In this document: piece by piece, positions 26,570-35,755 of the stretch
How the letters are laid out: each line of letters starts with the position of its first letter
Position numbering within the stretch: position 1 is the first letter of the stretch
Assembly: GCF_003992615.1 (NCBI RefSeq)
Contig: NZ_RZMY01000017.1
Span: 124,596 to 188,595, forward strand
Length of the DNA stretch: 64,000 nucleotides
Origin: Flagellimonas beolgyonensis
GTDB lineage: Bacteria; Bacteroidota; Bacteroidia; Flavobacteriales; Flavobacteriaceae
Reading direction: 5' to 3'
Program-made: the position numbers and the translations under genes
The notes under the pieces: generated by a model
Database searches by the model: none
The model's input: the letters and a program-made list of their open reading frames with translations, nothing else
What the model was told of the DNA's origin: nothing

Positions 26570-28753
26570 TTACTCCTTTTTACCGATCAACGAAAAGTCG
26601 AGATGGCGCTTGATCAAATCGCTACTTTTTACCATCACATACACCTCATCACCCAATTGGTACATCCGCTTGGTACGTTCTCCCACAATGGCATATTGGC
26701 GCTCATCGAAATTATAGTAATCGTCCTTGATATCTCGTATACGGACCATACCCTCACATTTGTTTTCAATGATTTCCACATAAATGCCCCATTCGGTCAC
26801 TCCGGAAATAACACCCAAAAACTCCTGATCTTTGTGATCCTCCATAAACTTGATCTGCATATACTTGATGGAGTCACGTTCCGCATTGGCCGCCAATTGT
26901 TCCATATTGGACGAATGTTTGCATTTCTCTTCATACAAGGCAGCTTTGGGCTGTTTGTCCCCATCCAAGTAGTGTTGTAACAATCGATGGACCATTACAT
27001 CGGGGTACCTTCGAATTGGAGAGGTAAAATGTGTATAATACTCAAATCCCAATCCATAGTGCCCAATATTTTCGGTAGTGTACACTGCTTTGCTCATACT
27101 ACGAATGGCCAAGGTATCCACCAAATTCTGTTCTTTCTTGCCTTTTACATCCTCCAACAACTTGTTTAGCGAACGATTGATGCTCTTTCTATCCTTTAGG
27201 TCTATACTATGTCCAAACCGGGAAATAACTCCATTCAAGGCCATTAATTTATCCTCATCGGGGCTATCGTGTATGCGATATACAAATGTCTTTTTCTGTT
27301 TACCGATAAATTCGGCCACCTTCCGGTTCGCCAACAACATAAATTCCTCAATCAACTTATTGGCCTCTTTGGCCTCCTTGAAAAACACTCCAACGGGTTC
27401 ATTGTTTTCAGAAAGATGAAATTTTACCTCAATTTTATCAAAGGAAATAGCACCGGCATCCATACGTGCCTTTCGCATGATCTTGGCCAATCGATCAAAA
27501 GTGAGCACAGCTTCCACAACTTCATTGGAAACCGAATAGGCATTACCCCGAATTGAAATTTCCTTGGGAATAGTCGCCTCTTGGGTTTCAATTATGTGTT
27601 GGGCTTCTTCGTAGGCAAACCGTTCATTGGAATTAATGGCCGTTCGGCCAAACCATTGGTTGATTACATTCGCTTTTTCATCCAGTTCAAAAACAGCCGA
27701 AAAGGTATATTTTTCTTCATTGGGTCGTAACGAACAGGCTTGGTTGGACAACACTTCGGGCAACATGGGTACCACACGGTCCACCAGATAAACCGATGTG
27801 GCCCGATTATAGGCTTCATCTTCTAAAATGGTATCGGGCTGCACGTAATGTGATACGTCCGCAATATGGATCCCAATTTCAAAATTCCCGTTTTCCAATT
27901 TTTGAAAGGAGAGTGCATCATCAAAATCCTTCGCATCTTTGGGATCTATGGTAAAAGTGAGCACATTACGCATATCGCGACGCTTCGCAATCTCCGATTC
28001 TTTGATAGAGGTATCCAATTTTTTGGCAAACTGTTCCACCTCGTACGGAAATTCGTAGGGCAATCCATATTCGGCCAAAATGGCATGGATCTCGGTGTTA
28101 TGTTCCCCGGGTTTGCCCAGAACCTCAATCACCGAACCATAGGGAGAATCGGCATCAGCTGGCCAATCGCCCAAACTGACCAGTACCTTATCCCCATCAT
28201 TTGCTTTTTTCAGCTTCTCGAGCGGCACAAAAATATCAGTATACATTCTGGAGTCGGTAGGCCGTATAAAGGCAAAACGTTTTTGCTTGTCAACAATGCC
28301 CACATAGGACATTTTTTTACGTTCCAACACATTGGAAATCTCCCCTTCCATTTTTTTTCCCTTTCGTCTGGGTTTTAGGAATACCTCAACGGTATCACCA
28401 TGAAAGGCCCTGTTCAATTTATTGAACGGAACAAAAATATCGTCGTCCAACTCATCCACGATCACATAGGCATTTCCGCTGCTGGTCAAATCTACCCTTC
28501 CGGTAAAATAGGTGTGCAACGATGGCTTTTTTTGATACTTGCCACGTTCCACCTCCGCAATACGATCGGTGGCTTTTAGTTGTCCCAATCGCTTGATCAA
28601 TTCATTTCTATCCTGGGTGTCTGTAATCTCTAATTTTGAGGCTATCTGCTTATAATTGAAGCTCTTGGAAGGCTCTTTTTCCAATACAGTGAAGATACCT
28701 TTGGTAATCTCGTTCTTCCGCTGACTCCGTGCCCTCTTATTCTTTTTTGACAT
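26570..28753 (-). CDS. rnr: Ribonuclease R
   Basis: 727 residues. A processive 3'-to-5' exoribonuclease of the RNB family that degrades structured RNA and takes part in RNA quality control. An N-terminal winged-helix/RNB-N segment (about 15-70) is followed by cold-shock-like OB folds (about 75-250), the RNB catalytic domain (about 270-590) with TIDPKDAKDFDDALSF carrying the metal-binding aspartates, and HYGLGFEYYTHFTSPIRRYP. A C-terminal S1 domain starts near residue 640 (FLGVISGVTEWGIYVEI). Length is normal. It is divergent from rpiB across an AT-rich gap. Confidence 0.96.
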   Translation of the reverse strand: MSKKNKRARSQRKNEITKGIFTVLEKEPSKSFNYKQIASKLEITDTQDRNELIKRLGQLKATDRIAEVERGKYQKKPSLHTYFTGRVDLTSSGNAYVIVDELDDDIFVPFNKLNRAFHGDTVEVFLKPRRKGKKMEGEISNVLERKKMSYVGIVDKQKRFAFIRPTDSRMYTDIFVPLEKLKKANDGDKVLVSLGDWPADADSPYGSVIEVLGKPGEHNTEIHAILAEYGLPYEFPYEVEQFAKKLDTSIKESEIAKRRDMRNVLTFTIDPKDAKDFDDALSFQKLENGNFEIGIHIADVSHYVQPDTILEDEAYNRATSVYLVDRVVPMLPEVLSNQACSLRPNEEKYTFSAVFELDEKANVINQWFGRTAINSNERFAYEEAQHIIETQEATIPKEISIRGNAYSVSNEVVEAVLTFDRLAKIMRKARMDAGAISFDKIEVKFHLSENNEPVGVFFKEAKEANKLIEEFMLLANRKVAEFIGKQKKTFVYRIHDSPDEDKLMALNGVISRFGHSIDLKDRKSINRSLNKLLEDVKGKKEQNLVDTLAIRSMSKAVYTTENIGHYGLGFEYYTHFTSPIRRYPDVMVHRLLQHYLDGDKQPKAALYEEKCKHSSNMEQLAANAERDSIKYMQIKFMEDHKDQEFLGVISGVTEWGIYVEIIENKCEGMVRIRDIKDDYYNFDERQYAIVGERTKRMYQLGDEVYVMVKSSDLIKRHLDFSLIGKKE

Positions 28754-29345
28754 TAACGTCCTTATTTTTTTGAAAAGTACAAATTATAATTCTTGACACA
28801 TAGGGAATACAGAAGTAATCACTTGTACAACCACTTTATCAACAATCATAATTATTATTCTTTTTCTTTCTTTCTTAAAATTTAAAAAATGATGATAGTG
28901 ATGGGATGTTAATATGTGGAATAAAATTTTGATCAAAAAATTGCTTTGAACGATCAAATAACTTTTTCCACAATTTTTCAGACCAAAAGAAAAATGGAAA
29001 TCAATGCTTTATAAATCTTATCCACGATTTTTGATAACCGTTGTCAACATCAATTTATTGAAAAGTTAATGTTTCCTTACTGTTAATTACCGTCGATAAT
29101 TGTTTTATAGAAGTTGATTAATTTTTAATGGAATTTCTGCTGTACCAAAGAAAAAAATGTTACTTGATCTATTATCTGGATTGACAAAATTTAATTACGG
29201 TATTTTTTCTTAAAACAATCAACAAAATAGGCGATTTGTTAATTGATTGTGATTGAACAAAATGTAAAGTTTGATCGATTTTTATGAACAACGATACATT
29301 AAAAGATATTGTACCTTTGTTCCATATCCTCAAAATACCGAAAAC
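28754..29345. other. AT-rich divergent gap with DnaA-box-like sites (candidate oriC)
   Basis: A 592-bp gap between rnr (-) and rpiB (+) with no gene. It is very A/T rich and holds five 9-mers at most two mismatches from the DnaA box TTATCCACA: TTATCAACA (28836-28844), TATTCCACA on the minus strand (28915-28923), TTTTCCACA (28964-28972), TTATCCACG (29018-29026) and TTGTCAACA (29041-29049). Long A/T runs lie between and after them. This is the composition of a bacterial chromosome origin, but dnaA is not adjacent (often so in Bacteroidota) and some matches are weak, so the call is tentative. Confidence 0.45.
29312..29319 (+). promoter_or_regulatory. -7 box of rpiB
   Basis: TACCTTTG matches TAnnTTTG and lies 26 bp before the ATG at 29346, inside the longer frame that opens at 29271, supporting the downstream start. 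Confidence 0.6.
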
Positions 29346-29777
29346 ATGAAAATAGCCATAGGAAACGATCATGCCGGAACAGACTATAAATTGGCCATAA
29401 TGGGCCTGTTGAAATCCAAAGGTATCGAAGTCATCAATTACGGAACCGACGGCAGTGATAGTGTGGATTATCCAGATTTTACACACCCCGTAGCCACCGA
29501 TGTGGAAGAAGGCAAAGTCGATTTTGGTATAGTGATCTGTGGAAGCGGCAACGGTGCTACAATGACCATCAATAAACACCAAAATGTTAGGGGTGCCCTG
29601 TGTTGGACGAAGGAAATCACCCAATTGGCCAGAGAGCACAATGATGCCAATATCCTTAGCTTACCCGCACGTTTTATTGCCTTACCACAAGCATTGGATA
29701 TGGTTGAAACCTTCTTGAACACCCAATTTGAAGGGGGTCGTCATGAAAGAAGGATAGAAAAAATTCCATGTAGATAG
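29346..29777 (+). CDS. rpiB: Ribose-5-phosphate isomerase B
   Basis: 143 residues. It interconverts ribose 5-phosphate and ribulose 5-phosphate in the pentose phosphate pathway. The sequence opens MKIAIGNDHAGTDYK, the phosphate-binding start of the RpiB/LacA/LacB family. It continues with the YGTDGSDSVDYPDF substrate loop and FGIVICGSGNGATMTINK, where the family's active-site Cys and GSG are seen. The frame is open from 29271, but the ATG at 29346 gives the standard N-terminus and follows a promoter box. Only 7 bp separate it from the following transporter gene. Confidence 0.94.
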   Translation: MKIAIGNDHAGTDYKLAIMGLLKSKGIEVINYGTDGSDSVDYPDFTHPVATDVEEGKVDFGIVICGSGNGATMTINKHQNVRGALCWTKEITQLAREHNDANILSLPARFIALPQALDMVETFLNTQFEGGRHERRIEKIPCR

Positions 29778-29784
29778 TCATTTT

Positions 29785-30702
29785 ATGGGACATCACCATC
29801 ACCATGATCACGGTCATTCCCATCCTGATTTGAAGGGGAGAAACCTGCTCATATCCATTATTTTAAACATAGTAATAACCCTTTCCCAAATTATAGGTGG
29901 GTTTATTTCAGGAAGTTTGGCCCTGTTATCGGATGCGCTTCACAACTTCAGTGATGTACTTTCATTGATTATTAGTTATGGTGCCCGAATATTGGGCAAG
30001 AAAAAAGCCTGCAGCAACAAAACCTTCGGTTATAAACGGGCTGAAATTATGGCGGCCTTTGTAAATGCAGCTACCCTGGTAGTTGTGGCCATTATTTTAA
30101 TGAAGGAAGCCGTGGAACGATTGGTCAATCCCCAGGAAATCGAATCGGATTTGGTGATTTGGCTTTCTTTGATAGCCATTTTTGCCAATGGTTTTAGTGT
30201 ATTGTTGTTGAAAAAGGATGCACAGGACAACATGAACATGCGTTCGGCCTATTTGCACCTATTGACGGACATGATGGCTTCGGTGGCGGTATTGATCGGT
30301 GGTCTGTTGATGATGTTCTATCAAATTTATTGGGTGGATGCCGTGTTGACCATGATCATTGGCCTGTATTTGATCTATATGGGGTACGACCTATTGAAGG
30401 AATCGACCAAAGTTTTGATGCTTTTTACCCCAAAAAGGGTAATCATACAGGATATTGTCGATTCCATCTGCACCATAGAAAAAGTAAAGAATGTGCACCA
30501 CGTGCATATTTGGCAACTCAATGAGGATGAAGTGCACATGGAGGCCCATATCGATTTTAGGGAAGACATCAAGCTATCACAATTCGATGCTATTCTGGAA
30601 GAAATAGAGGAGCATGTCTATCACAGACATGGGATCAACCATGTCAATATTCAACCGGAGTTTGACAAATGCGATTCAAAAAGCATAATTGTCCAAGATT
30701 AA
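29785..30702 (+). CDS. Cation diffusion facilitator family transporter
   Basis: 305 residues. A His-rich N-terminus (MGHHHHHDHGHSHPD) probably binds metal. Six transmembrane helices follow, with the paired zinc-site motifs of the CDF family in helices 2 and 5, seen as SDALHNFSDVLSL and LHLLTDMMASVAV (HxxxD in each). The cytoplasmic C-terminal domain ends with repeated His and Glu (VHHVHIWQLNEDEVHMEAH). It likely exports Zn2+ or a similar divalent metal from the cytoplasm in exchange for protons. The stop codon overlaps the start of the acetyltransferase gene by one base (TAATG). Confidence 0.93.
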   Translation: MGHHHHHDHGHSHPDLKGRNLLISIILNIVITLSQIIGGFISGSLALLSDALHNFSDVLSLIISYGARILGKKKACSNKTFGYKRAEIMAAFVNAATLVVVAIILMKEAVERLVNPQEIESDLVIWLSLIAIFANGFSVLLLKKDAQDNMNMRSAYLHLLTDMMASVAVLIGGLLMMFYQIYWVDAVLTMIIGLYLIYMGYDLLKESTKVLMLFTPKRVIIQDIVDSICTIEKVKNVHHVHIWQLNEDEVHMEAHIDFREDIKLSQFDAILEEIEEHVYHRHGINHVNIQPEFDKCDSKSIIVQD

Positions 30703-31142
30703 TGGAGGTCCAAGTAAAAACCTTTCAAGAACTTTCCACAACGGAACTCTACCAGATATTGCGTTTACGGAGCGAGGTATTTGTGGTGGAGCAGGACTGT
30801 GTGTACCAAGATATGGACAACAAGGACCAAAAGGCCCTGCATGTGATTGGATCTAAGAACGGAACGGTTGTTGCCTACACTCGAATTTTTAAACCCGGGG
30901 ATTACTTTGACAATGCCAGTATCGGAAGGGTGGTAGTGGCCGAGGACCAACGTAAATTTGGTTTGGGAAAGGTAATTATGAAAGCATCCATACAGGCTGT
31001 TGAACAGCGATTTCCACAATCACCTATCGAAATATCGGCCCAATCGTATCTTCTAAAGTTTTATTCCGATTTGGGCTTTTCCGCATTTGGAGCCGAATAT
31101 TTGGAAGATGGGATTCCGCATACCCGAATGGTAAAAAAGTAA
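30702..31142 (+). CDS. ElaA-like GNAT family N-acetyltransferase
   Basis: 146 residues starting MEVQVKTFQELSTTELYQIL, then LRSEVFVVEQ, the typical ElaA opening. The acetyl-CoA binding core is seen as IGRVVVAEDQRKFGLGKVIM (Q/R-x-x-G-x-G/A type), and the C-terminal YSDLGFSAFGAEYLEDGIPH is also ElaA-like. The in-frame start at 30669 would overlap the transporter gene by 34 bp; the ATG at 30702 gives a one-base TAATG junction and the expected N-terminus. The substrate is not known. Confidence 0.88.
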   Translation: MEVQVKTFQELSTTELYQILRLRSEVFVVEQDCVYQDMDNKDQKALHVIGSKNGTVVAYTRIFKPGDYFDNASIGRVVVAEDQRKFGLGKVIMKASIQAVEQRFPQSPIEISAQSYLLKFYSDLGFSAFGAEYLEDGIPHTRMVKK

Positions 31143-31144
31143 GA

Positions 31145-31804
31145 TCAGATCAACCGTTTCGCCACACCAATCCGGACTAAATAATCCAATCTTAAAATCA
31201 AATTGATGGGTTTTTCGGCCTTGTTCTGGGTTGAAAAGTACAGATAACCTTCCTTTTTTGGATTCAATTCTTTTAACTCGAGTTTGCCATGAAGGTTTTT
31301 GTGCACCAAAGTAAGTTCTCCTAAAAACTTTTTTGTCAAGCCCAATGTTGACAGATGCGCCAAAAGTTTTTCTCGGTTCACAAAAGTGATGTTGCAGGAA
31401 GTAAACACATCTTTTTCATCGGAAAAAATGTTGGTGACCAAAGCATAAAACTGCGTTTTTTTGGCTGTGTCGAACAACCATCCTTGTTTTTGCCCTCCCC
31501 TTTTTTCATATATCAATTCAAAAGCAAAAGTGGGCAAGGTTTCATTCACATAATCCAATTGCGCCTTTTCATCCACAGAATAAGAGATACCGGTGCGCTT
31601 GTCCGTAAAGATCATATCGATTCCTTGAAGTTGTTGTTTTTTCTCGGCAATACGCTCAAAGGTTGAATGTTTCAAATACATTGAGTAGTATTTGTCCAAT
31701 AAAGGGGTCAGTCGTTGTTCTTTGGATAGGTCATTTTCAAAGTGGCTCTTCAATTTGGGAAATTTTCTGGAACAAGACCGAACCGATCTGTTCCACAATC
31801 CCAA
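31145..31804 (-). CDS. Probable type II restriction endonuclease, PD-(D/E)xK type
   Basis: Up to 219 residues. I do not recognise a named family. A plausible PD-(D/E)xK core is visible as QGIDMIF ... SYSVDEKAQ (about residues 60-82): an acidic residue, then DEK after one strand turn. It lies directly downstream of a C5 DNA methyltransferase on the same strand with overlapping ends, the classic place for the cognate restriction enzyme. The ATG start at 31804 overlaps the methyltransferase by 68 bp and gives an odd Arg/Ser/Cys-rich beginning; a TTG at 31753 (LKSHFENDLSKEQ) with a 17-bp overlap may be the true start. The stop is 2 bp from the convergent acetyltransferase gene. Confidence 0.68.
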   Translation of the reverse strand: MGLWNRSVRSCSRKFPKLKSHFENDLSKEQRLTPLLDKYYSMYLKHSTFERIAEKKQQLQGIDMIFTDKRTGISYSVDEKAQLDYVNETLPTFAFELIYEKRGGQKQGWLFDTAKKTQFYALVTNIFSDEKDVFTSCNITFVNREKLLAHLSTLGLTKKFLGELTLVHKNLHGKLELKELNPKKEGYLYFSTQNKAEKPINLILRLDYLVRIGVAKRLI

Positions 31805-32990
31805 CCACTAGGGCATTGCCCATAAAAAAGGCCCGTTTGGCATCGGGTATGCCCTCCAAAAGCGTATGATTGTCCGGAAACATGTTCAACCGTTCCAATT
31901 CAACAGGTGAAAGTCTTCGCAGTCCCTTGGAGGTTTGGACAACGTGCTTGAACCGGGAAGGGCTTTTACCGCCCTCGCCGGTTATAATAGTTCTGGAAGG
32001 TTGATCGAGTGCGTCGGGAAACACCATGCTCCCTTCGCTATAATGGTATTCAAAACCAGCATTGGTTTTTCTAATCTCTTTTTTGGCCCCTTTCAAATAC
32101 TGCCATTTGGGCAGATCGGCAGCATCTATATACAATTCTGGGGATGCAGTTCCATTTTCCAGGATATCCCCCAGCAGCGTTCTGTTGCCATCAAAGGAGG
32201 GCATTGTTTTGATGGTTGTTACTTTTCCACCAACACACACCCCGGAATTTAAAAATGGGGATAGCGCCTTCTCTTTTTCCGTGTTGAAATGCTCGGAAAC
32301 CGAAACTAGATCAACATCCAATTCAAAAGTGGTAGAATTTTGTGGGGAAATTGACACAGGAAAAGCCTCACTTAGGGTACCCTCTTTTACAATCCAAGTT
32401 TTTGGATCGGAGTTTTCGATTTTTTTAAAAAGGGCTGTCGATTCGTGATACGCGAGAAAAAAAACGCGCCTTCGGCGCTGAGGCATACCATACTCGGCCG
32501 CATTGATCACTCGCCATTCCACCGCATAGCCCAAATCCGATAAACTCCGCAACATAACCGCAAAATCACGCCCACGTTGATTCGAAGGCGATTTCAACAG
32601 TCGGTCCACATTTTCAAGAAAAAGGTATTTGGGTTTGTTCTTTTTTTCGGAAAGAATCCGATGAATGGACCACCAAAGCACCCCTTTTTTACCCAGAAGG
32701 CCTTTGGAATTTTTTAAACTGGTGGCTACGGAATAGTCTTGGCAAGGAAACCCCCCTACCAATAAGTCGAAATCGGGAATGGCCGAAGTGGGTACTTCTT
32801 CAATATTGGTGTTGGAATGGCCAGTTTTACCAAAACGGGCCTCATAGACTTTCGATGCATGTTGGGTTTTGGTTGAAGGCTCCCATTGGTTGCTCCACAC
32901 TACTTTGTAGTGTCCGGTTTTTTCCAATCCCAATCGGAAACCACCCACACCGGCGAAAAGTTCACAGACCCTTACTTGTTGCATGCCCAA
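31737..32990 (-). CDS. DNA (cytosine-5-)-methyltransferase
   Basis: 417 residues. It transfers a methyl group from S-adenosylmethionine to C5 of cytosine in a specific DNA site. Family motifs appear in order: motif I CELFAGVGGFRLGLE, motif IV GGFPCQDYSVA with the catalytic Cys in PCQ, motif VI LENVDRLL, motif VIII QRRRRVFFLAYH, a long target-recognition region (about 200-330), and motifs IX/X RLSPVELERLNMFPDN and FFMGNALVVGIVEQIG. A start at 32984 (MQQVRVCELF) is equally possible. With the adjacent probable endonuclease it forms a type II restriction-modification pair; the target sequence cannot be predicted here. Confidence 0.93.
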   Translation of the reverse strand: MGMQQVRVCELFAGVGGFRLGLEKTGHYKVVWSNQWEPSTKTQHASKVYEARFGKTGHSNTNIEEVPTSAIPDFDLLVGGFPCQDYSVATSLKNSKGLLGKKGVLWWSIHRILSEKKNKPKYLFLENVDRLLKSPSNQRGRDFAVMLRSLSDLGYAVEWRVINAAEYGMPQRRRRVFFLAYHESTALFKKIENSDPKTWIVKEGTLSEAFPVSISPQNSTTFELDVDLVSVSEHFNTEKEKALSPFLNSGVCVGGKVTTIKTMPSFDGNRTLLGDILENGTASPELYIDAADLPKWQYLKGAKKEIRKTNAGFEYHYSEGSMVFPDALDQPSRTIITGEGGKSPSRFKHVVQTSKGLRRLSPVELERLNMFPDNHTLLEGIPDAKRAFFMGNALVVGIVEQIGSVLFQKISQIEEPL

Positions 32991-33029
32991 AAATAGGATT
33001 TATTCAATGCTAATTGAAAGCCGATGCAT

Positions 33030-33986
33030 TTAAAAAATATTTTGGTAGAAAGCCTCAATGATCACACTTGAAAAAACAAAAAGTACCAACAACAACAAAA
33101 AGCGGGTAAAACTGGACAGATCGTTATTTTCCAAGTTCTCGGTAAGTCTGGAAATTTCAGGGCAATCGGCTAAATACATAATGTCCACATGGTCGATTTC
33201 CGATAAGGCACCCACCTCAAGTTTGCCCACTACTTTTCGATCGCTTCCTTTGCATTCCACTCCTGAAAAATCTTTGAAAGTATACGAAAACTGGACGACG
33301 GGGTTGTCGTTGACCATGGCCCCTGTATCCTTGTAGGAATCAACGGTTGCCGAGGCATAAATGCCATTGTAAAGCAAATCCCAATGCTTAGCTCTGTTTT
33401 TACCATTTTCAACCAATCCGATTTTTTGCAAAAGAAAGTGGAGAAAAAGTACCACACCCGTAAAAATCAAACCCATTTGCCAAATTTCCGAACGGGCCAA
33501 GATAGACTCATATTTTTCTGGATTCGATGTTATCCGTTCCAGGGCCTCACCCATAAAAATATAGCATCCGATGCTGTAAAGAATAATTTTTAGGCTGCAG
33601 CCCAATAAAAAGGCAAACGAAATTCGACAATTGCCCGATGTAAGGGATATGGGATCCTTTGGTTTTTTGGAGCTATTGATCGTAACCTGGACTTTTTTAT
33701 CGGTAACAAATCGGCCTAGTTCCGGTTTACTGTCCCACACCCGAATTTTTCTTTGAATGGTTTGACCGGACAAGTTTTCAAAAAGCAACAAAAGCTCCAA
33801 AAGTGGTTTTTTGCCAAGTTTCAAGGTGTTCACGGCCAATATGGTGGCCTCCCTTGTGAAAAGTGCTCCTTGGGTTTGGTTTTTCCAGATACAGAAGGCA
33901 CGGCAAAAGCATTTGCACATCAATTTGTAGAGCCAATAGAGCAAAATGGAACCCACCAAAGCCAGGGTTATCCAAGTATAGACCAT
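33030..33986 (-). CDS. Membrane protein of unknown function
   Basis: 318 residues, not recognised. Four hydrophobic segments are visible: an N-terminal one (about 5-25), a central pair (about 122-145 and 168-190) and a C-terminal one (about 296-314). A soluble beta-rich portion near 205-285 (NGIYASATVDSYKDTGAMVN) resembles the DUF3592-type layout of short cytoplasmic strands between helices, but the family is not firm. It lies 39 bp upstream of the methyltransferase on the same strand and could share its transcript, so association with the restriction-modification pair is possible but unproven. Confidence 0.6.
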   Translation of the reverse strand: MVYTWITLALVGSILLYWLYKLMCKCFCRAFCIWKNQTQGALFTREATILAVNTLKLGKKPLLELLLLFENLSGQTIQRKIRVWDSKPELGRFVTDKKVQVTINSSKKPKDPISLTSGNCRISFAFLLGCSLKIILYSIGCYIFMGEALERITSNPEKYESILARSEIWQMGLIFTGVVLFLHFLLQKIGLVENGKNRAKHWDLLYNGIYASATVDSYKDTGAMVNDNPVVQFSYTFKDFSGVECKGSDRKVVGKLEVGALSEIDHVDIMYLADCPEISRLTENLENNDLSSFTRFLLLLVLFVFSSVIIEAFYQNIF

Positions 33987-34093
33987 CGCGTGTTTTTGGT
34001 TAAAATACTACGCTTCGGACATTTGGAACCCTCAATTTGACCGTTGTAGTCTATGGGTTGATGAAAGTCCTTTATGAATTGTTTACGACCTTC

Positions 34094-34118
34094 AAAAAAA
34101 TAACCCAAAAGATGGGTT
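34094..34118 (-). terminator. Intrinsic terminator of the S41 peptidase gene
   Basis: On the minus strand AACCCA / TGGGTT with a short loop is followed by TATTTTTTT, just after the S41 stop codon. Confidence 0.8.
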
Positions 34119-34120
34119 GC

Positions 34121-35755
34121 CTACTTCAGAATGCTTCGATATTTGCTAGTATCGGCCAACAATTCCTTGGCGGTCAAGATGGCATCATCATGTTTCAGGT
34201 AATAACGATAAAGGCCATCTCGGTAAAAATACCTGGTAATGATCTCGTCTTCCAGATTTTTCCTGATTTCATTTTGGTACGTATCAAGGGCCGTAATCTT
34301 ACCTCTGTTCACTGCCAACAGGAGGTCTTTGTATTTTTCCTGAACCTCAGGGCCCAATAAGGAGTCGTCTGTATTAATGGATTGCTCCAACAGTTCCTCG
34401 GTTTTGGTCTGAAAGGTAAAATTCTGGTTTTTGGCGTATAGTTTGAATGCCTCAAAATCAGCATCGGAAAAAACAAAATCATTTTCTGATGCAAAAGAAT
34501 GGTCGTAATAATAATTGGTCGCAAAGTCGAAAATGATACTATTGCGTTCAAGAGCATCGATAAGCGAGTTGCTGGATAGGGAATTTATGGTCACGTCGGG
34601 CATTACACCGCCGCCATCCCAAACCTTACGGCCATTACGGGTTGTGAACTCCTTAAAATTGGTGTTACGTACCGCTTTTCCCTCTTCATCACGGTTCCAA
34701 TAATCCAAGGATTGGATACACCTTCCGGATGGGGTGTAATAACGCGAAATGGTCACCTTCAATTGGGTGCCATAGGTCAGTTTAAGGGGACGTTGCACCA
34801 ATCCCTTTCCAAAGCTACGTGCTCCCACGATAACCGCACGGTCCAGATCTTGCAGTCCGCCCGAAACAATTTCACTGGCAGAGGCACTTTTGCCATCCAC
34901 CAAGACCACGAGCGGGATATCCACATCTTCCGGTTGGTTCTTGGTTTTGTATTCTTGATTGAATTTTTTCACCTTGGACTTGGTGGTCACGATCAGTTCA
35001 CCTTTGGGCACAAACAGGTTGGTTACATTAATAGCCTCGGAAAGCAGTCCGCCAGGGTTGCCCCTCAAATCCAAAACCAAGCGTTCCGCTCCTTTCCCCT
35101 TTAAGTCTTGCATAGCAGATTTCGTCTGGCTGGATGCTTTTTGATTGAATCGGGACAGTACAATGTAGCCTGTTTTGTCGTCGATCATGTCGTAAAAGGG
35201 AACGGCATCCACTTCAACCCCTTCACGGGTAATGGTAGCGGTTTTGGTTTCTCCTTGACGCACATAGGTTACATTGACCGAGGTATTGTTGGCCCCCTTG
35301 AGCAGTTCACTGGCATTGTCATCAAAATCGGCCACATTGGTCTCACCGATTTTTATGATCTCATCCCCGGCCTTAAGGCCGGCCTTGTCGGCGGCATATC
35401 CTTTGTAGGGCTCAACTATCACCAATTTGCTTTCATAGGAACGGACCAACGCTCCGATACCGGAGTATTCTCCTGCGTTATTGATTTTATAGGCTTCCAC
35501 ATCCTGTTCGTTCAAAAACTGGGTGTATGGGTCCAATTCGTCCAACATATTTTTTATGGCCGAATCCATAAGTTCTGCCGGATTGGTCTCGTCCACATAG
35601 TTCATGTTGAGCTCCTTGAACAGGGTGGTAAAAATTTCAATCTGCTTGGCAATCTCAAAAAAATCACTTTTAAAACCACTGGCCACCACCAACACGGTAA
35701 CAGCCAAAATGGGGACCAAAACTTTCTTTCTAATCAATTTCTTCATGGCATTCAT
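34121..35755 (-). CDS. S41 family C-terminal processing peptidase
   Basis: 544 residues, CtpA/tricorn-core type periplasmic serine protease. An N-terminal hydrophobic segment (about 8-27) is a signal or anchor. A PDZ domain (about 90-165) contains EYSGIGALV and KAGLKAGDEIIKIG. The S41 core follows with LVLDLRGNPGGLL, the nucleophile region LVDGKSASASEIVSGGL (near residue 295) and the general-base Lys in GARSFGKGLVQ. Family members cleave C-terminal tails of envelope proteins. A second possible start is the MKKLIRKK ATG at 35746. The gene overlaps the upstream rnpA by 26 bp, so the two are probably co-transcribed. Confidence 0.93.
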   Translation of the reverse strand: MNAMKKLIRKKVLVPILAVTVLVVASGFKSDFFEIAKQIEIFTTLFKELNMNYVDETNPAELMDSAIKNMLDELDPYTQFLNEQDVEAYKINNAGEYSGIGALVRSYESKLVIVEPYKGYAADKAGLKAGDEIIKIGETNVADFDDNASELLKGANNTSVNVTYVRQGETKTATITREGVEVDAVPFYDMIDDKTGYIVLSRFNQKASSQTKSAMQDLKGKGAERLVLDLRGNPGGLLSEAINVTNLFVPKGELIVTTKSKVKKFNQEYKTKNQPEDVDIPLVVLVDGKSASASEIVSGGLQDLDRAVIVGARSFGKGLVQRPLKLTYGTQLKVTISRYYTPSGRCIQSLDYWNRDEEGKAVRNTNFKEFTTRNGRKVWDGGGVMPDVTINSLSSNSLIDALERNSIIFDFATNYYYDHSFASENDFVFSDADFEAFKLYAKNQNFTFQTKTEELLEQSINTDDSLLGPEVQEKYKDLLLAVNRGKITALDTYQNEIRKNLEDEIITRYFYRDGLYRYYLKHDDAILTAKELLADTSKYRSILK

